Source: Clostridia bacterium
Lineage (GTDB): Bacteria > Bacillota > Clostridia > TANB77 > UBA1234
Direction of reading: 5' to 3'
NCBI GenBank assembly: GCA_900753135.1
Contig: CAADXZ010000127.1
Coordinates: forward strand, 1 to 22,677
Length of the DNA: 22,677 bases
In this document: one piece after another, positions 9,052 to 18,023 of the stretch
Layout: each line of letters begins with the position of its first letter
Numbering within the stretch: position 1 is the stretch's first letter
Notes under the pieces: generated by a model
Database searches by the model: none
What the model saw: the letters and a program-made list of their open reading frames with translations, nothing else
Told to the model about the DNA's origin: nothing
Made by a program: the position numbers and the translations under genes

Positions 9052-12000
9052 TTATTCATTAGGATTATTTATTTTATATGAATAACTATCATCTGTATTA
9101 ACATTTGTCGTATTAGATGCTCTTCTTTGTGAAAGTCCATCAGAAAATGCTCCTGCTAATCTTTCGTGATCTGCAATTCTTTCTGGTGTTACACTTTCTC
9201 TCGATTGAGTAGCATTATTTTGTGTTGAAGGACTTGGATTTTGTACTGGTGCTGTTGAACTTTGAGCTGTTGTTCCACCATTTCCTTGCTCTGCGGCACT
9301 TGCCGCATTTCTTGCATTTTGAGCTGCTCTATTACTTGATGTATTACCGCCCATTTTTGGCTGTTTTTTTGTAGTACTTGTTGAACCACTTGAAGCTTTT
9401 CTTGTGCCTGCTATTGTTGTTGCTAAAGTAACGCCATTTTGGAAATCTGCCGCATTTCCACCACCAGCTATACCACTAGATATAACACCTGTAACAGCAG
9501 CAGCATTTCTGAATCTCATAACACCTTTTTTAGCATAAGTTTTTAATTTTCTTATTTTACGATTTCTTTCTCTCATACCAGCATGATGTTTACCATTTTC
9601 ATCATCCCAGCCATTTAAACGTCTATCTCTTGAATTATATCTATTTTGAGCTCCAATTCTACCCGCAGCCATAGCATTGTTTAGTCTTCTTTGAGCATTT
9701 CTATCTTGTCTCTTTTGTTTTTTCTCTATTTGCTTTTCTTTATTTTCTGCCTTTTTGTCAATGTCTTTAGATGTATTTTCACCAACTTTTCTTGCATCAT
9801 TTGCAGCTTTAGCTTTTGCTGTTACATCTTGTGATGTCGCCTTTAATGTAGCAATTGTTGAAGCCGCTTTAAATCCAATAATTGCTTTTATAATAGATTC
9901 CAATGGCGATAATGCCATTACTGCAAACACGAACAATAACCAGTTATCCGGATCATTCTCATAAATCGATAATCCGCCTTCAACAAGTGTTACATATAAT
10001 AGTGCATGTGCAGTTTGAATAAATACATTAACTATGTATTCCGTCATCCAAGTTTTTAACGCTCTAGGTTTATCTATTCCCATTGCTTTTTCAACACCAT
10101 ACATCATAATTGTAAGAGGATATATAGCAATTAAAGCAGCAATTGTTATCAAACGTTTATAATATAAAAATAGCATTAATACCATTTGATAAATCAATAA
10201 GAACCAAATTAACAAGTATACGAATCTGAAAGTTTGTCCAGCTCTTTCTCTCATTATTCCCATTAAATCTAATCCTTTTTGTTCTATCTCTATAGCCTTT
10301 TCTAGTTCTGTTAATCTTTCACTTGTTTGATCATATCTTTCTTTTGCTTCCAAATGAGATACTGCAGCATCTGTAATATCAGTAGCTGGAAGATCAGGTA
10401 TAGAACCCAAAGGAAAGCCGAGTGGTGGTCTAATTACGCCAAGATCTGGTAGACCTGATGAAGAATCTTTGCCATTACCTAATATTTCTGAATTGTAATA
10501 TATTTGTATATCACTTGGACTACAACCATTACTATTAATATAACTTTCTATTTGTCGTATAGCTATATCTGGGTTTCCACTAATTGGCATTTTTAAAGTA
10601 GTTCCTTTTCTTCCAATTCTTAGCATACTGTCATTTCTCACCATTTCCCATATCTCATCATCAGAAAGTCTTCTAAAAGGACCACCAGAAGCTATTCTTT
10701 CTTCCATAGCATCTTTATATTTTTGAAATAATTTTTCTCCTGCAATTGAGTTGCTAAAATTGTCCTGTGCTGTTTGCAATGCAGTTTTATAATTTGATAA
10801 TTCTTCTTGCAAATTATTATATTCTTCTTGAGCTTCTGCAGCGACAGTTTCTCTAACCTTATTCAATTTGTCTAGCATTGAAGTTTCCGAGTCTTCACCC
10901 TCTTGATATTTATCTAAAAAATCAAGATTATAAACAGATGCCATAGAATACTTACTTTGTTTTCTTATAGCCGACACAAGCGCATCATTAATCTGTATAG
11001 TATATTTCATGATGTAAGGTCCAAAGAACATAAATGCAACTGCCACAACCCAACCAGAAAGTAATCCTGTTAATTTTTTTTGATTTGGTGTTCCAGCAAA
11101 AAGCATTGCTCTTATGCCTAAAACAGGTAATGTTATTATTAATATAACTTGAGCGAACCTAGAAAATGTTTTAAACCAGAAGTTTATTATATTTTGCATT
11201 GTTGAAGTGTACATTCCAGAACTAGAAGATGTACCAAAAAAGTCTATTATTGTTGGCTTGTATTGATTAAATATAAGTACATCTATACTTAACCATCCAC
11301 CTTTTAATTTTCGTATAAAACCTAGAAATGCATCACCAAGGCTAATTCCAACTTTGGTAATAAGCTTTTCTATTGCATTTGTTTCATTATCATCCAAAAC
11401 CTCTGAACTTACTCCATAAAATGCATACGTTATAGTTGGTGTTTCCCTACCATAAAAGATATTTGAACCATTATCCAAGCGAGGATTTATTCTTCTTAAA
11501 TTTTGCTTACTAGATCTTTTCATCAACTCTGTAACACTGTGATTTTCAGACACAAACACATACTTTTTCGTATTGACACCAAGTGCAATGTCATCATATG
11601 CATTTCCTAAGATAACTGTTTTTATCTTATCCTTTCCCCAGCTCTTACCATAATTTTGAATTTCCTTTATTGTATATACTGGATAAACATGAAGTTGTCC
11701 ATCAATTACAGCATTATCATCAAGTATCGCACCGGATTGTAAATAATTTATTCCAGTCTTTCTATCTCCTGGTGATACATAATAGCAGTCTCCTTCAGAA
11801 CCAGTACTTGATCTAGCACTATCCAAAGTAAATATTACTCTTTTTTTCTCTTGATCAAGAGCAACTTTATACAAACCTATCCAATTACCGCCATCATTAC
11901 TCATCTTGTAGTAGAATGGTAATTTAAAATTACTATAATTCACTATTGTTTCATAGTCACTAATATTTATTACTATCGGATTTTCTTTTGTTCCTATATC

Positions 12001-12111
12001 ACTAGTACCTTCATCTAATGTGTATTCTTTCGCATAAGAAACTGATGATATTCCAAATAAAATCATCAGAATCATTGATATTTTAAAAACATTAATTAAT
12101 TTCTTCTTCAT
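9052..12111 (-). CDS. VirB6/TrbL-like membrane protein with a large central extracellular insertion, third copy
   Basis: The frame extends to a TTG at 12135, but AAAGGAG at 12122-12128 lies inside that extension and 8 nt before an ATG. I therefore start at 12111, giving 1019 residues. The signal peptide covers 1-27 (SVSYA). An extracellular domain follows to about 255, then SIDVLIFNQ at 275-283. Membrane segments lie near 311-337 and 351-369 (GPYIMKYTIQINDA). A segment of about 235 residues (392-625), with coiled-coil helices at both ends and a Pro-rich middle, then precedes further membrane segments at 630-650, 653-672, 692-711 and 724-737. The tail is very basic (KKQKRQDRNAQRR) and then Ser/Thr/Asn-rich. 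The gene is 26 bp from the preceding one. It is the most divergent of the five copies but keeps every array motif. Confidence 0.83.
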   Translation of the reverse strand: MKKKLINVFKISMILMILFGISSVSYAKEYTLDEGTSDIGTKENPIVINISDYETIVNYSNFKLPFYYKMSNDGGNWIGLYKVALDQEKKRVIFTLDSARSSTGSEGDCYYVSPGDRKTGINYLQSGAILDDNAVIDGQLHVYPVYTIKEIQNYGKSWGKDKIKTVILGNAYDDIALGVNTKKYVFVSENHSVTELMKRSSKQNLRRINPRLDNGSNIFYGRETPTITYAFYGVSSEVLDDNETNAIEKLITKVGISLGDAFLGFIRKLKGGWLSIDVLIFNQYKPTIIDFFGTSSSSGMYTSTMQNIINFWFKTFSRFAQVILIITLPVLGIRAMLFAGTPNQKKLTGLLSGWVVAVAFMFFGPYIMKYTIQINDALVSAIRKQSKYSMASVYNLDFLDKYQEGEDSETSMLDKLNKVRETVAAEAQEEYNNLQEELSNYKTALQTAQDNFSNSIAGEKLFQKYKDAMEERIASGGPFRRLSDDEIWEMVRNDSMLRIGRKGTTLKMPISGNPDIAIRQIESYINSNGCSPSDIQIYYNSEILGNGKDSSSGLPDLGVIRPPLGFPLGSIPDLPATDITDAAVSHLEAKERYDQTSERLTELEKAIEIEQKGLDLMGIMRERAGQTFRFVYLLIWFLLIYQMVLMLFLYYKRLITIAALIAIYPLTIMMYGVEKAMGIDKPRALKTWMTEYIVNVFIQTAHALLYVTLVEGGLSIYENDPDNWLLFVFAVMALSPLESIIKAIIGFKAASTIATLKATSQDVTAKAKAANDARKVGENTSKDIDKKAENKEKQIEKKQKRQDRNAQRRLNNAMAAGRIGAQNRYNSRDRRLNGWDDENGKHHAGMRERNRKIRKLKTYAKKGVMRFRNAAAVTGVISSGIAGGGNAADFQNGVTLATTIAGTRKASSGSTSTTKKQPKMGGNTSSNRAAQNARNAASAAEQGNGGTTAQSSTAPVQNPSPSTQNNATQSRESVTPERIADHERLAGAFSDGLSQRRASNTTNVNTDDSYSYKINNPNE

Positions 12112-12137
12112 ATCATCAACTCCTTTCGTATTCAAGC

Positions 12138-14471
12138 TTATAGATGATGCGTGTCTAAATATTCCTCAAAAGAAAGTTTTGCTCTAGATGAACCATGTTT
12201 TGCAGCTTCTTTAGCATACACGGCAAGTGCTTCACGCATGATTTCTTGTTTCTTCGTTCCGTACTTTTCAATCACTTCTTCATCAGAAATTTCTTCTCCT
12301 TCACTAGCTCTTGCATAAGCTTCTGCTCGTGCCATTGCAGCTTCCTCTGCTGTTAAATCAGCATATTGACTTACATACTCATCCATAGCACCATTTTGTA
12401 CACTAGCAGCCACTCTGTTTCCACTAATTCTATCATCTATCTTATTAGCAAATGTACTTAGAGGAGTCATTGCAGCTTGACCTACGATACTTCCTTTCGT
12501 ACCATCCTCCATAGCACCGCCAATGCCTTTTCCTGTTGCAAGCCCATACGTAGCCCCCATAACACCACCAACGACTTTTCCTATTCCAGTTGCACTTTTA
12601 CTAAATATTCCTGCGGTTTTCTTACGACTAAATATTTCTTTCGCAATCTTATCTCTAGCAGCCTGTGATGCACTTACACCCTGAGTTGATGATGATGATG
12701 TGGTTGAAGCTGTCGTAGTTGTAGTATTTGTATCACTCGTACTGCCACTCGTACTACCACTTGCACCGCCTCCAGCATTTACAGCAGCCCTTGCATTTTG
12801 TGCTGCAAGATTATCTCCACTATTAGTGCTCATTCTTTCATCAATATCCTTTTCAGCCTGTGTATCGTCTTCAGACATATGATTTCCACCAGCTTTTTTA
12901 CCCCCAAACATTTTAGCAGTTTGAGATGCTACACCCATTACAGCAATACCAGTAGTAGCTAGGTCACCCATAGTTTTTGCAGATGATTTAACATTAAAGA
13001 TATTACGCAATATTTTCTCACCTTCAAATAAGAACAAAACGCTTAAAATCATAAACAACCAGTTAGCTCCATTGCTCTCCATAAATGTGTTAACGCTAAC
13101 ATTTACTATCAAATAGTATACAGCCGCATGAAACATTTGCACAATTACATTTACAGTATATTCCTTAAACCATATTCCAAAAGATTGTGCTTTTTTATCT
13201 CCCAATTTATCAATTGCATAAGACATTACAACAAGTGGGAATATAGTTATCAAGAAAGCTATCATAAACGCTCTCTTGTAATATGCAAACAACAACACAT
13301 ATGTTTGACCAATAAGTATAAAGTACACAACTGTAAGAATAATTTTATTTAACTTTTGACTTAATACTCTTGTTTTCATCATTGAATCTTTAATTTTACT
13401 TAAGTCTATCTCATTTGTCTTTTCATTATAATGGTCTTTTCCTATCATTAAATATACAAACTCATCTTTCCCAAAAGTTGCGTATGCATCATACTCATTA
13501 CCACTAAGAAAATTTGAATCTACACTATCGTTGATTGATGAATTTCCAGATGCTGCGATTCTTTTTTCCATTATAGCAACAACCGCATTGTTTAATTCAA
13601 CTAAATATTTCATCACATACGGAAATAAAAATAATATTGCAACACCAACTAACCAAGAAGTAAGAGCTTCTTTGTATTGTGCCTTCTTTTGAGCAGTACT
13701 GTTAAGCATTATTGTCACACCAATGCCAACCAAAACAATCATATAAACAACAATTGCTATTTTTCTAAAGATATTGTACCAGTAACTTACTACACTTCCC
13801 ATTATGTTCTTAAGACTGCCTTCTGTACCAGCTTCCCAAAAATTAACGTCCACCTTAGCAACTTTATTGAAGATTAGCCTATCTATTGTAACTGGCTCAC
13901 CAACAGCTCTAGAAACAACATAAAGTAAACCGTCACCAAGAGGAAGCAAAATTTCATTTAATATCTCCTCAACAAGTTTTGCAATTTCATTTACTGCATC
14001 AGTTACAAAGCCCCAAATTCTAGCAAATACACCTTCTTCTTTTTGTGTTAATGTCTTTTCTTCTATCTTAATATTGTTTAACGATATAGTTTCACCATTA
14101 TCCAAGACAATTTGCGCATTTCTAAGATCCTGACTATTTATTCCTTCCGGTAATCTTATATACATTTGTCCTTCACTATTTACCGAGATATTTATATTTC
14201 GAACATTCTTATTAGGAATTTTTAACTTTCCTGAAAACTCAACTTTATTTCCGCCATCCATATAATAGTAACTAGCACTATTAGAATCATATGACAAACC
14301 TTCAAAAATAAGTATACCCTGTTCCGAACGCATTGTAGCTTGATTATTTTCTTCTACTTTTGTTGTTGTTAAAATACCACTTATAGTTAGCCCTGCAAAA
14401 GAAACACTAGAAAAGCAAATGAGCATAACTAATATAAAACAACATATGAAATTTATCTTATTTTTTTTCAT
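12138..14471 (-). CDS. VirB6/TrbL-like polytopic membrane protein, second copy of the array
   Basis: A 777-residue protein. It has a signal peptide at 1-26 (SVSFA), a beta-rich extracellular region to about 140, an amphipathic helical stretch and TIDRLIFNK at 195-203. Membrane segments lie near 236-256, 272-290 (FPYVMKYLVELNNA), 377-397, 401-420, 440-460 and 471-483. GEKILRNIFN at 484-493 ends the conserved core. The tail holds a Ser/Thr/Gly low-complexity linker (567-600) and a glycine-zipper-like segment (628-665; GKVVGGVMGATYGLATGKG). It ends in a helical Ala/Glu-rich domain. Similar Gly-rich stretches occur near the C-terminus of TrbL-type proteins of Gram-positive conjugative elements. 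GGGGGAAAG precedes the ATG, and the gene starts 29 bp after the first copy. Confidence 0.86.
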   Translation of the reverse strand: MKKNKINFICCFILVMLICFSSVSFAGLTISGILTTTKVEENNQATMRSEQGILIFEGLSYDSNSASYYYMDGGNKVEFSGKLKIPNKNVRNINISVNSEGQMYIRLPEGINSQDLRNAQIVLDNGETISLNNIKIEEKTLTQKEEGVFARIWGFVTDAVNEIAKLVEEILNEILLPLGDGLLYVVSRAVGEPVTIDRLIFNKVAKVDVNFWEAGTEGSLKNIMGSVVSYWYNIFRKIAIVVYMIVLVGIGVTIMLNSTAQKKAQYKEALTSWLVGVAILFLFPYVMKYLVELNNAVVAIMEKRIAASGNSSINDSVDSNFLSGNEYDAYATFGKDEFVYLMIGKDHYNEKTNEIDLSKIKDSMMKTRVLSQKLNKIILTVVYFILIGQTYVLLFAYYKRAFMIAFLITIFPLVVMSYAIDKLGDKKAQSFGIWFKEYTVNVIVQMFHAAVYYLIVNVSVNTFMESNGANWLFMILSVLFLFEGEKILRNIFNVKSSAKTMGDLATTGIAVMGVASQTAKMFGGKKAGGNHMSEDDTQAEKDIDERMSTNSGDNLAAQNARAAVNAGGGASGSTSGSTSDTNTTTTTASTTSSSSTQGVSASQAARDKIAKEIFSRKKTAGIFSKSATGIGKVVGGVMGATYGLATGKGIGGAMEDGTKGSIVGQAAMTPLSTFANKIDDRISGNRVAASVQNGAMDEYVSQYADLTAEEAAMARAEAYARASEGEEISDEEVIEKYGTKKQEIMREALAVYAKEAAKHGSSRAKLSFEEYLDTHHL

Positions 14472-14500
14472 TTGCTTTCCCCCTTTCTTAACAAAAAAAC

Positions 14501-15853
14501 TTAGTGTTTTTTAGCAAAACCTCTAACTTTGTCGAATCCTTTCTTAATTCCGCCCCTAAATCCTTTACCAACTTCATCAACAGGTTTTACTGATTCGGTT
14601 CCTGCTGCATTAATAATATCTCTTATAATCTTTTCACCAGTGAAAACAAAGTTTGTAGCAACTATGAAGATAATCCAATTTATTCTAGACAATCCTCCAG
14701 AAGCCAAAGTTGATTTTATTTGTTCTATTATTACACCTGCAACAATTCCATAAACAACTGCGTGTATACTTTGTAAGAATACATTTACAAAGAACTCCTT
14801 GCACCAAGAAGAAAGAGCAGATTGCCTTCCTGTTGTTATTGTTCCTACTATATACTCAACCAATGTTATAGGGAAAATCATAATTAAAAATGCTATCATT
14901 AAATATCTCTTGTAATATATGAAAATAAATATGACTAATTGTACAATCATAACAAACCAAAGTATTACAAACAACATTCTTCCTGTAACACCAGCCATTG
15001 CACGCATAATTCTCATTAAATCCGTTTTTCTTGTATAGTTTTCCACACTGTTTAAATAAGCTGCTGTTGCTTCCTCACTACCCAAAGTCAAAAGGTATGA
15101 TGTTTTTGTAACATACTCTGGGCTACGTTCTTCAATTTCATCTTGAGTTAAATCTGATACTCCGCTTCCAAAGTTGTTACCACTACCTATAGATGCTGAG
15201 TTCTCTCCAGCCATCATTCTTAGCAAAGCTTCATTTATATCAAATGAGTACCTCATAACGTAAGGAAATAAATAGAAAATTGCAATACCTAACGTCCATT
15301 TTATAAGCATATCTTGGGCACTAGCACGTCTACCAGCACCACCAAGCATAATCATTACACCAACCGCAACTAAAGCTACAAGATATACCACTATAACAAT
15401 CTTTCCAAGGAACGAATACCATGAATTAACCACATCTTTTATAAACTTCGAAGCTGTTGATTTTGTCGGATTTACAGACTTATCAAAAAAGTTTGCATTT
15501 AGAGACTTTACTTTGTTATAAATTATTTTATCGATTGTAACTTCTTCTTTTAGTAGAAAGTTGATATATTCCATGAAGTGATCGCCAACAGACAAACATA
15601 ACTCACTTACAGTCATCTCAAGTGCTCCAGCCTGTTGATTTTTTAAACTTTCTTTTAACTCCTCGGTAGTAGTCCTCTTGTCTTCTGTTTTTTGAGTAAA
15701 ATATTTAGTCATATCATCAGGAATCGTATATAATGCTTCCTGATTTTCTTGTCCACCTACATCACTATTGGCGTACAATACTGAAAAAGAAAAAAGTGTA
15801 ACAAATATTGATATAAAGATAAATATTTTTAAAAATATCTTATTTTTAATCAT
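14501..15853 (-). CDS. VirB6/TrbL-like polytopic membrane protein, first and shortest copy
   Basis: At 450 residues this is the minimal member of the array and closest to canonical VirB6. It has a signal peptide at 1-28 (SVLYA), a short extracellular region and TIDKIIYNK at 106-114. Membrane segments lie near 149-170 and 185-201 (FPYVMRYSFDINEA), 290-313, 317-337, 354-377 and 391-405. A short basic tail follows (KGFRGGIKKGFDKVRGFAKK). The Y-Y-K-R turn and the WCKEFFVNVFLQSIHAVVY segment match the other four copies. This copy alone lacks a long tail, so it may be the ancestral channel subunit; that is inference. AAAGGAGTG precedes the ATG. The gene is separated from virB4 by 136 bp containing a strong hairpin. 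Confidence 0.86.
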   Translation of the reverse strand: MIKNKIFLKIFIFISIFVTLFSFSVLYANSDVGGQENQEALYTIPDDMTKYFTQKTEDKRTTTEELKESLKNQQAGALEMTVSELCLSVGDHFMEYINFLLKEEVTIDKIIYNKVKSLNANFFDKSVNPTKSTASKFIKDVVNSWYSFLGKIVIVVYLVALVAVGVMIMLGGAGRRASAQDMLIKWTLGIAIFYLFPYVMRYSFDINEALLRMMAGENSASIGSGNNFGSGVSDLTQDEIEERSPEYVTKTSYLLTLGSEEATAAYLNSVENYTRKTDLMRIMRAMAGVTGRMLFVILWFVMIVQLVIFIFIYYKRYLMIAFLIMIFPITLVEYIVGTITTGRQSALSSWCKEFFVNVFLQSIHAVVYGIVAGVIIEQIKSTLASGGLSRINWIIFIVATNFVFTGEKIIRDIINAAGTESVKPVDEVGKGFRGGIKKGFDKVRGFAKKH

Positions 15854-15893
15854 CTCTGCAACACTCCTTTCTTTCTTATTATTGATATTTATC

Positions 15894-15927
15894 TTCTGTA
15901 GAGCACAATTAAATGTGCTCTACAGAA
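15894..15927 (-). promoter_or_regulatory. Intercistronic 14-bp perfect hairpin between virB4 and the VirB6 array
   Basis: The arms at 15894-15907 and 15914-15927 (TTCTGTAGAGCACA and its complement) pair perfectly around a 6-nt loop. On the transcribed (minus) strand no T-run follows; the next bases are GATAAATATC. It is therefore not a standard intrinsic terminator. It more likely protects or processes the mRNA, or tunes read-through, at the border between the VirB3/VirB4 genes and the VirB6 genes. Confidence 0.65.
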
Positions 15928-15989
15928 TTTATTTTTAGTGCTTAGTTAGTATTTTCTATATTTTTTTAAACAACTATATTAAGTCGCTA

Positions 15990-17969
15990 TTAATTGTTAT
16001 TTTGTTGTTCAACCATCTTATTAACGTTTGTTTCAATGAATGCAAATTCTCTTTGTGTTGGTCTAATCTCCAAGATTGCTGTTTCATTTCCAACCTTAAG
16101 TAATCCTTCACCTCTAGTTGCAGTAAGCAAATATGAAGCTTCACCTTCAGACAACTTAAATACTTCTTTTATATAATCGATTTCTGATTTATCTTGTGCT
16201 AGAAACAACTTTGTATCAGAAGATGTAAGAACAGCCTGTGCCTCTTTATTTTCATAGAAGTCTTGGAACTTCTGTGAAATAACTGCTAGTGAAACATTTC
16301 TTTTTCTGGCACGTCTTGCCATAGTATTCAAGAAGTCTACTGCTTCTGGATATGGAAGAAGCATCCATGCCTCATCAACAAGTACTCTTTTTCTCTTTGC
16401 TTTTGATTTATCTTCACTATTCTTTTTAACGTATTTTTCCCAAATCCAAGAAAGCAAAATTTGTTGTGCTAGTGGTCTAGCAAATCTTTCTTCAAGTTGT
16501 GAAATATCAAGATTTATAAATGGTGCTCCATCCAAAAGTTCGAATGTTGATTGACCATCAAAATATGCCATCTGGCCATCAAATTCACGAACATATTGTC
16601 TCATAACCTTTATCAAATAACTGAAGTGGAATTGGTAGTCAATGTTATCATTTTCTTCAGCTTTTCTAAGTAATCTTCTGTACCAAGTACCAATTGTAGG
16701 TAACTCTTTCTTCTTTCTTGTAAGTCTTGTTCCAAGTTCAAGAACATCATCTGAATATAAGCTATTAGGATTGTTGTTAATACCATATGCTTGATATTCT
16801 TCACCAACTGTCTCAGCAATAATCTGTTTTGTTATTTCATTTACTTCTTCTGATCTTGTACTACCTCTTGCCATTGTAACCAATACGTTAGTTACGTCCT
16901 CAACCTTATTTTCAATGTTTAAAACAGTTCTTTCTTTTCCTGTTATCTCATCTTTTACGATTTCAGGTTCAACGTCAAATATATTTATTATTGTTTGTGA
17001 ACTTGGGCTTATTACAACATTAATTCCTCCCAAGCTCTCTGCAACAACGCCATACTCACCCTCGGCATCAAGCGCCAAACTTTCAATTCCCATAAGAACT
17101 GAAGAACGGGATGTGATTGTCTTAATCGTAACACCTTTACCAGCACCAGACTTACCAAATATAACCATGTTATAATTAGTTAGTGATGGATGGAAGTTAT
17201 CATACAATATTGGTAGTCCTGTTTGCTTATCAAATCCTAGTGGTATTCCTGTTGAATGACCAATTTCAGATGATACAAATGGGAAAACAGTTCCCATTGA
17301 ACTTCTATCAAATGTATGTTTTTTTGTTATGTAATTTCTATTAAATGGTAGGTTTGATTTAAATGCTTCTTCTTGCACTGCCCAAGCTGTTTTAATATTA
17401 ACAAGTCCTTTAGACATCTCCATAGAAAGAAGCTCTGAAAGTTTATCTAATTCTGCCAAATCATATGAGAAAATTGTACAAACAATTGATGACTCAAACA
17501 ATTTATTAAAACCAGCTGCTATTTCATCTCTTATACGTTCTGCTTCAATACGTTTATCTTCTATAAGTCTTTCTCTGTTTATATCGCCACGTTTTTGTGC
17601 AACAATTCTTTCAGATTCAAGTGAAACAATTATCTTATTCAAACTGTTTTGAGATGTAGCTTCACTTACTGGAGATATGAAAACTGATGTATTAATATCT
17701 CCAAAATTATACATTCCTCTTAAAAAATATGGAAAGCTTGCCATTCTAGGAAGTCCAGATACATAATGGCTTCTAGCATATCTAGTCAAACTAGACATTA
17801 TTGCAATGTGGTTCAAATTCGAAGCATCAATACCAGAAGGTGCTATCAAATCTTTAACTGTCCTTTTGTTATCAACCAAAAAACTTTCTGCTTCTCTCTG
17901 TTTTGCAATTAATTCTGCACTTGTATCCACATTTGCAGGAGTTTCTTTACTTTTTTTCTTACCAAACAT
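15990..17969 (-). CDS. virB4: VirB4-family T4SS ATPase
   Basis: A 659-residue cytoplasmic ATPase that powers pilin handling and substrate transfer. It opens with a short charged segment, then DLIAPSGID (40-48), the region that in Gram-positive VirB4 proteins follows the N-terminal domain. The Walker A motif is at 272-279 (GKSGAGKG, with Gly at the usual Ser/Thr position). LALDAEGEY (298-306) follows. Walker B is at 529-533 (VLVDE, then AW), the Gln motif at 562-566 (AVISQ), and a basic ARRARKRN segment (551-558) fits an arginine finger. The typical VirB4 N-terminal domain is missing and seems to be supplied by the gene just upstream. GAGGAGGAG precedes the ATG. No relaxase or coupling-protein features are seen in it; TraC is the F-type equivalent. 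Confidence 0.95.
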   Translation of the reverse strand: MFGKKKSKETPANVDTSAELIAKQREAESFLVDNKRTVKDLIAPSGIDASNLNHIAIMSSLTRYARSHYVSGLPRMASFPYFLRGMYNFGDINTSVFISPVSEATSQNSLNKIIVSLESERIVAQKRGDINRERLIEDKRIEAERIRDEIAAGFNKLFESSIVCTIFSYDLAELDKLSELLSMEMSKGLVNIKTAWAVQEEAFKSNLPFNRNYITKKHTFDRSSMGTVFPFVSSEIGHSTGIPLGFDKQTGLPILYDNFHPSLTNYNMVIFGKSGAGKGVTIKTITSRSSVLMGIESLALDAEGEYGVVAESLGGINVVISPSSQTIINIFDVEPEIVKDEITGKERTVLNIENKVEDVTNVLVTMARGSTRSEEVNEITKQIIAETVGEEYQAYGINNNPNSLYSDDVLELGTRLTRKKKELPTIGTWYRRLLRKAEENDNIDYQFHFSYLIKVMRQYVREFDGQMAYFDGQSTFELLDGAPFINLDISQLEERFARPLAQQILLSWIWEKYVKKNSEDKSKAKRKRVLVDEAWMLLPYPEAVDFLNTMARRARKRNVSLAVISQKFQDFYENKEAQAVLTSSDTKLFLAQDKSEIDYIKEVFKLSEGEASYLLTATRGEGLLKVGNETAILEIRPTQREFAFIETNVNKMVEQQNNN

Positions 17970-18023
17970 TTTATCTCCTCCTCATTCGTAACTTAAAAAC
18001 TGAGTTCATAGTTTCGAAATCAC

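Noticed and set aside
9189..9389. Minus-strand Gln-rich frame of 66 codons
   Set aside because: It is a frame-shifted shadow of the Ser/Thr/Asn/Ala-rich tail of the third VirB6-like protein.
15928..15989. Promoter for the VirB6 array
   Set aside because: The only candidate boxes (TTGTTT with TACTAA) are poor matches in an AT-rich gap, so I do not call a promoter here.
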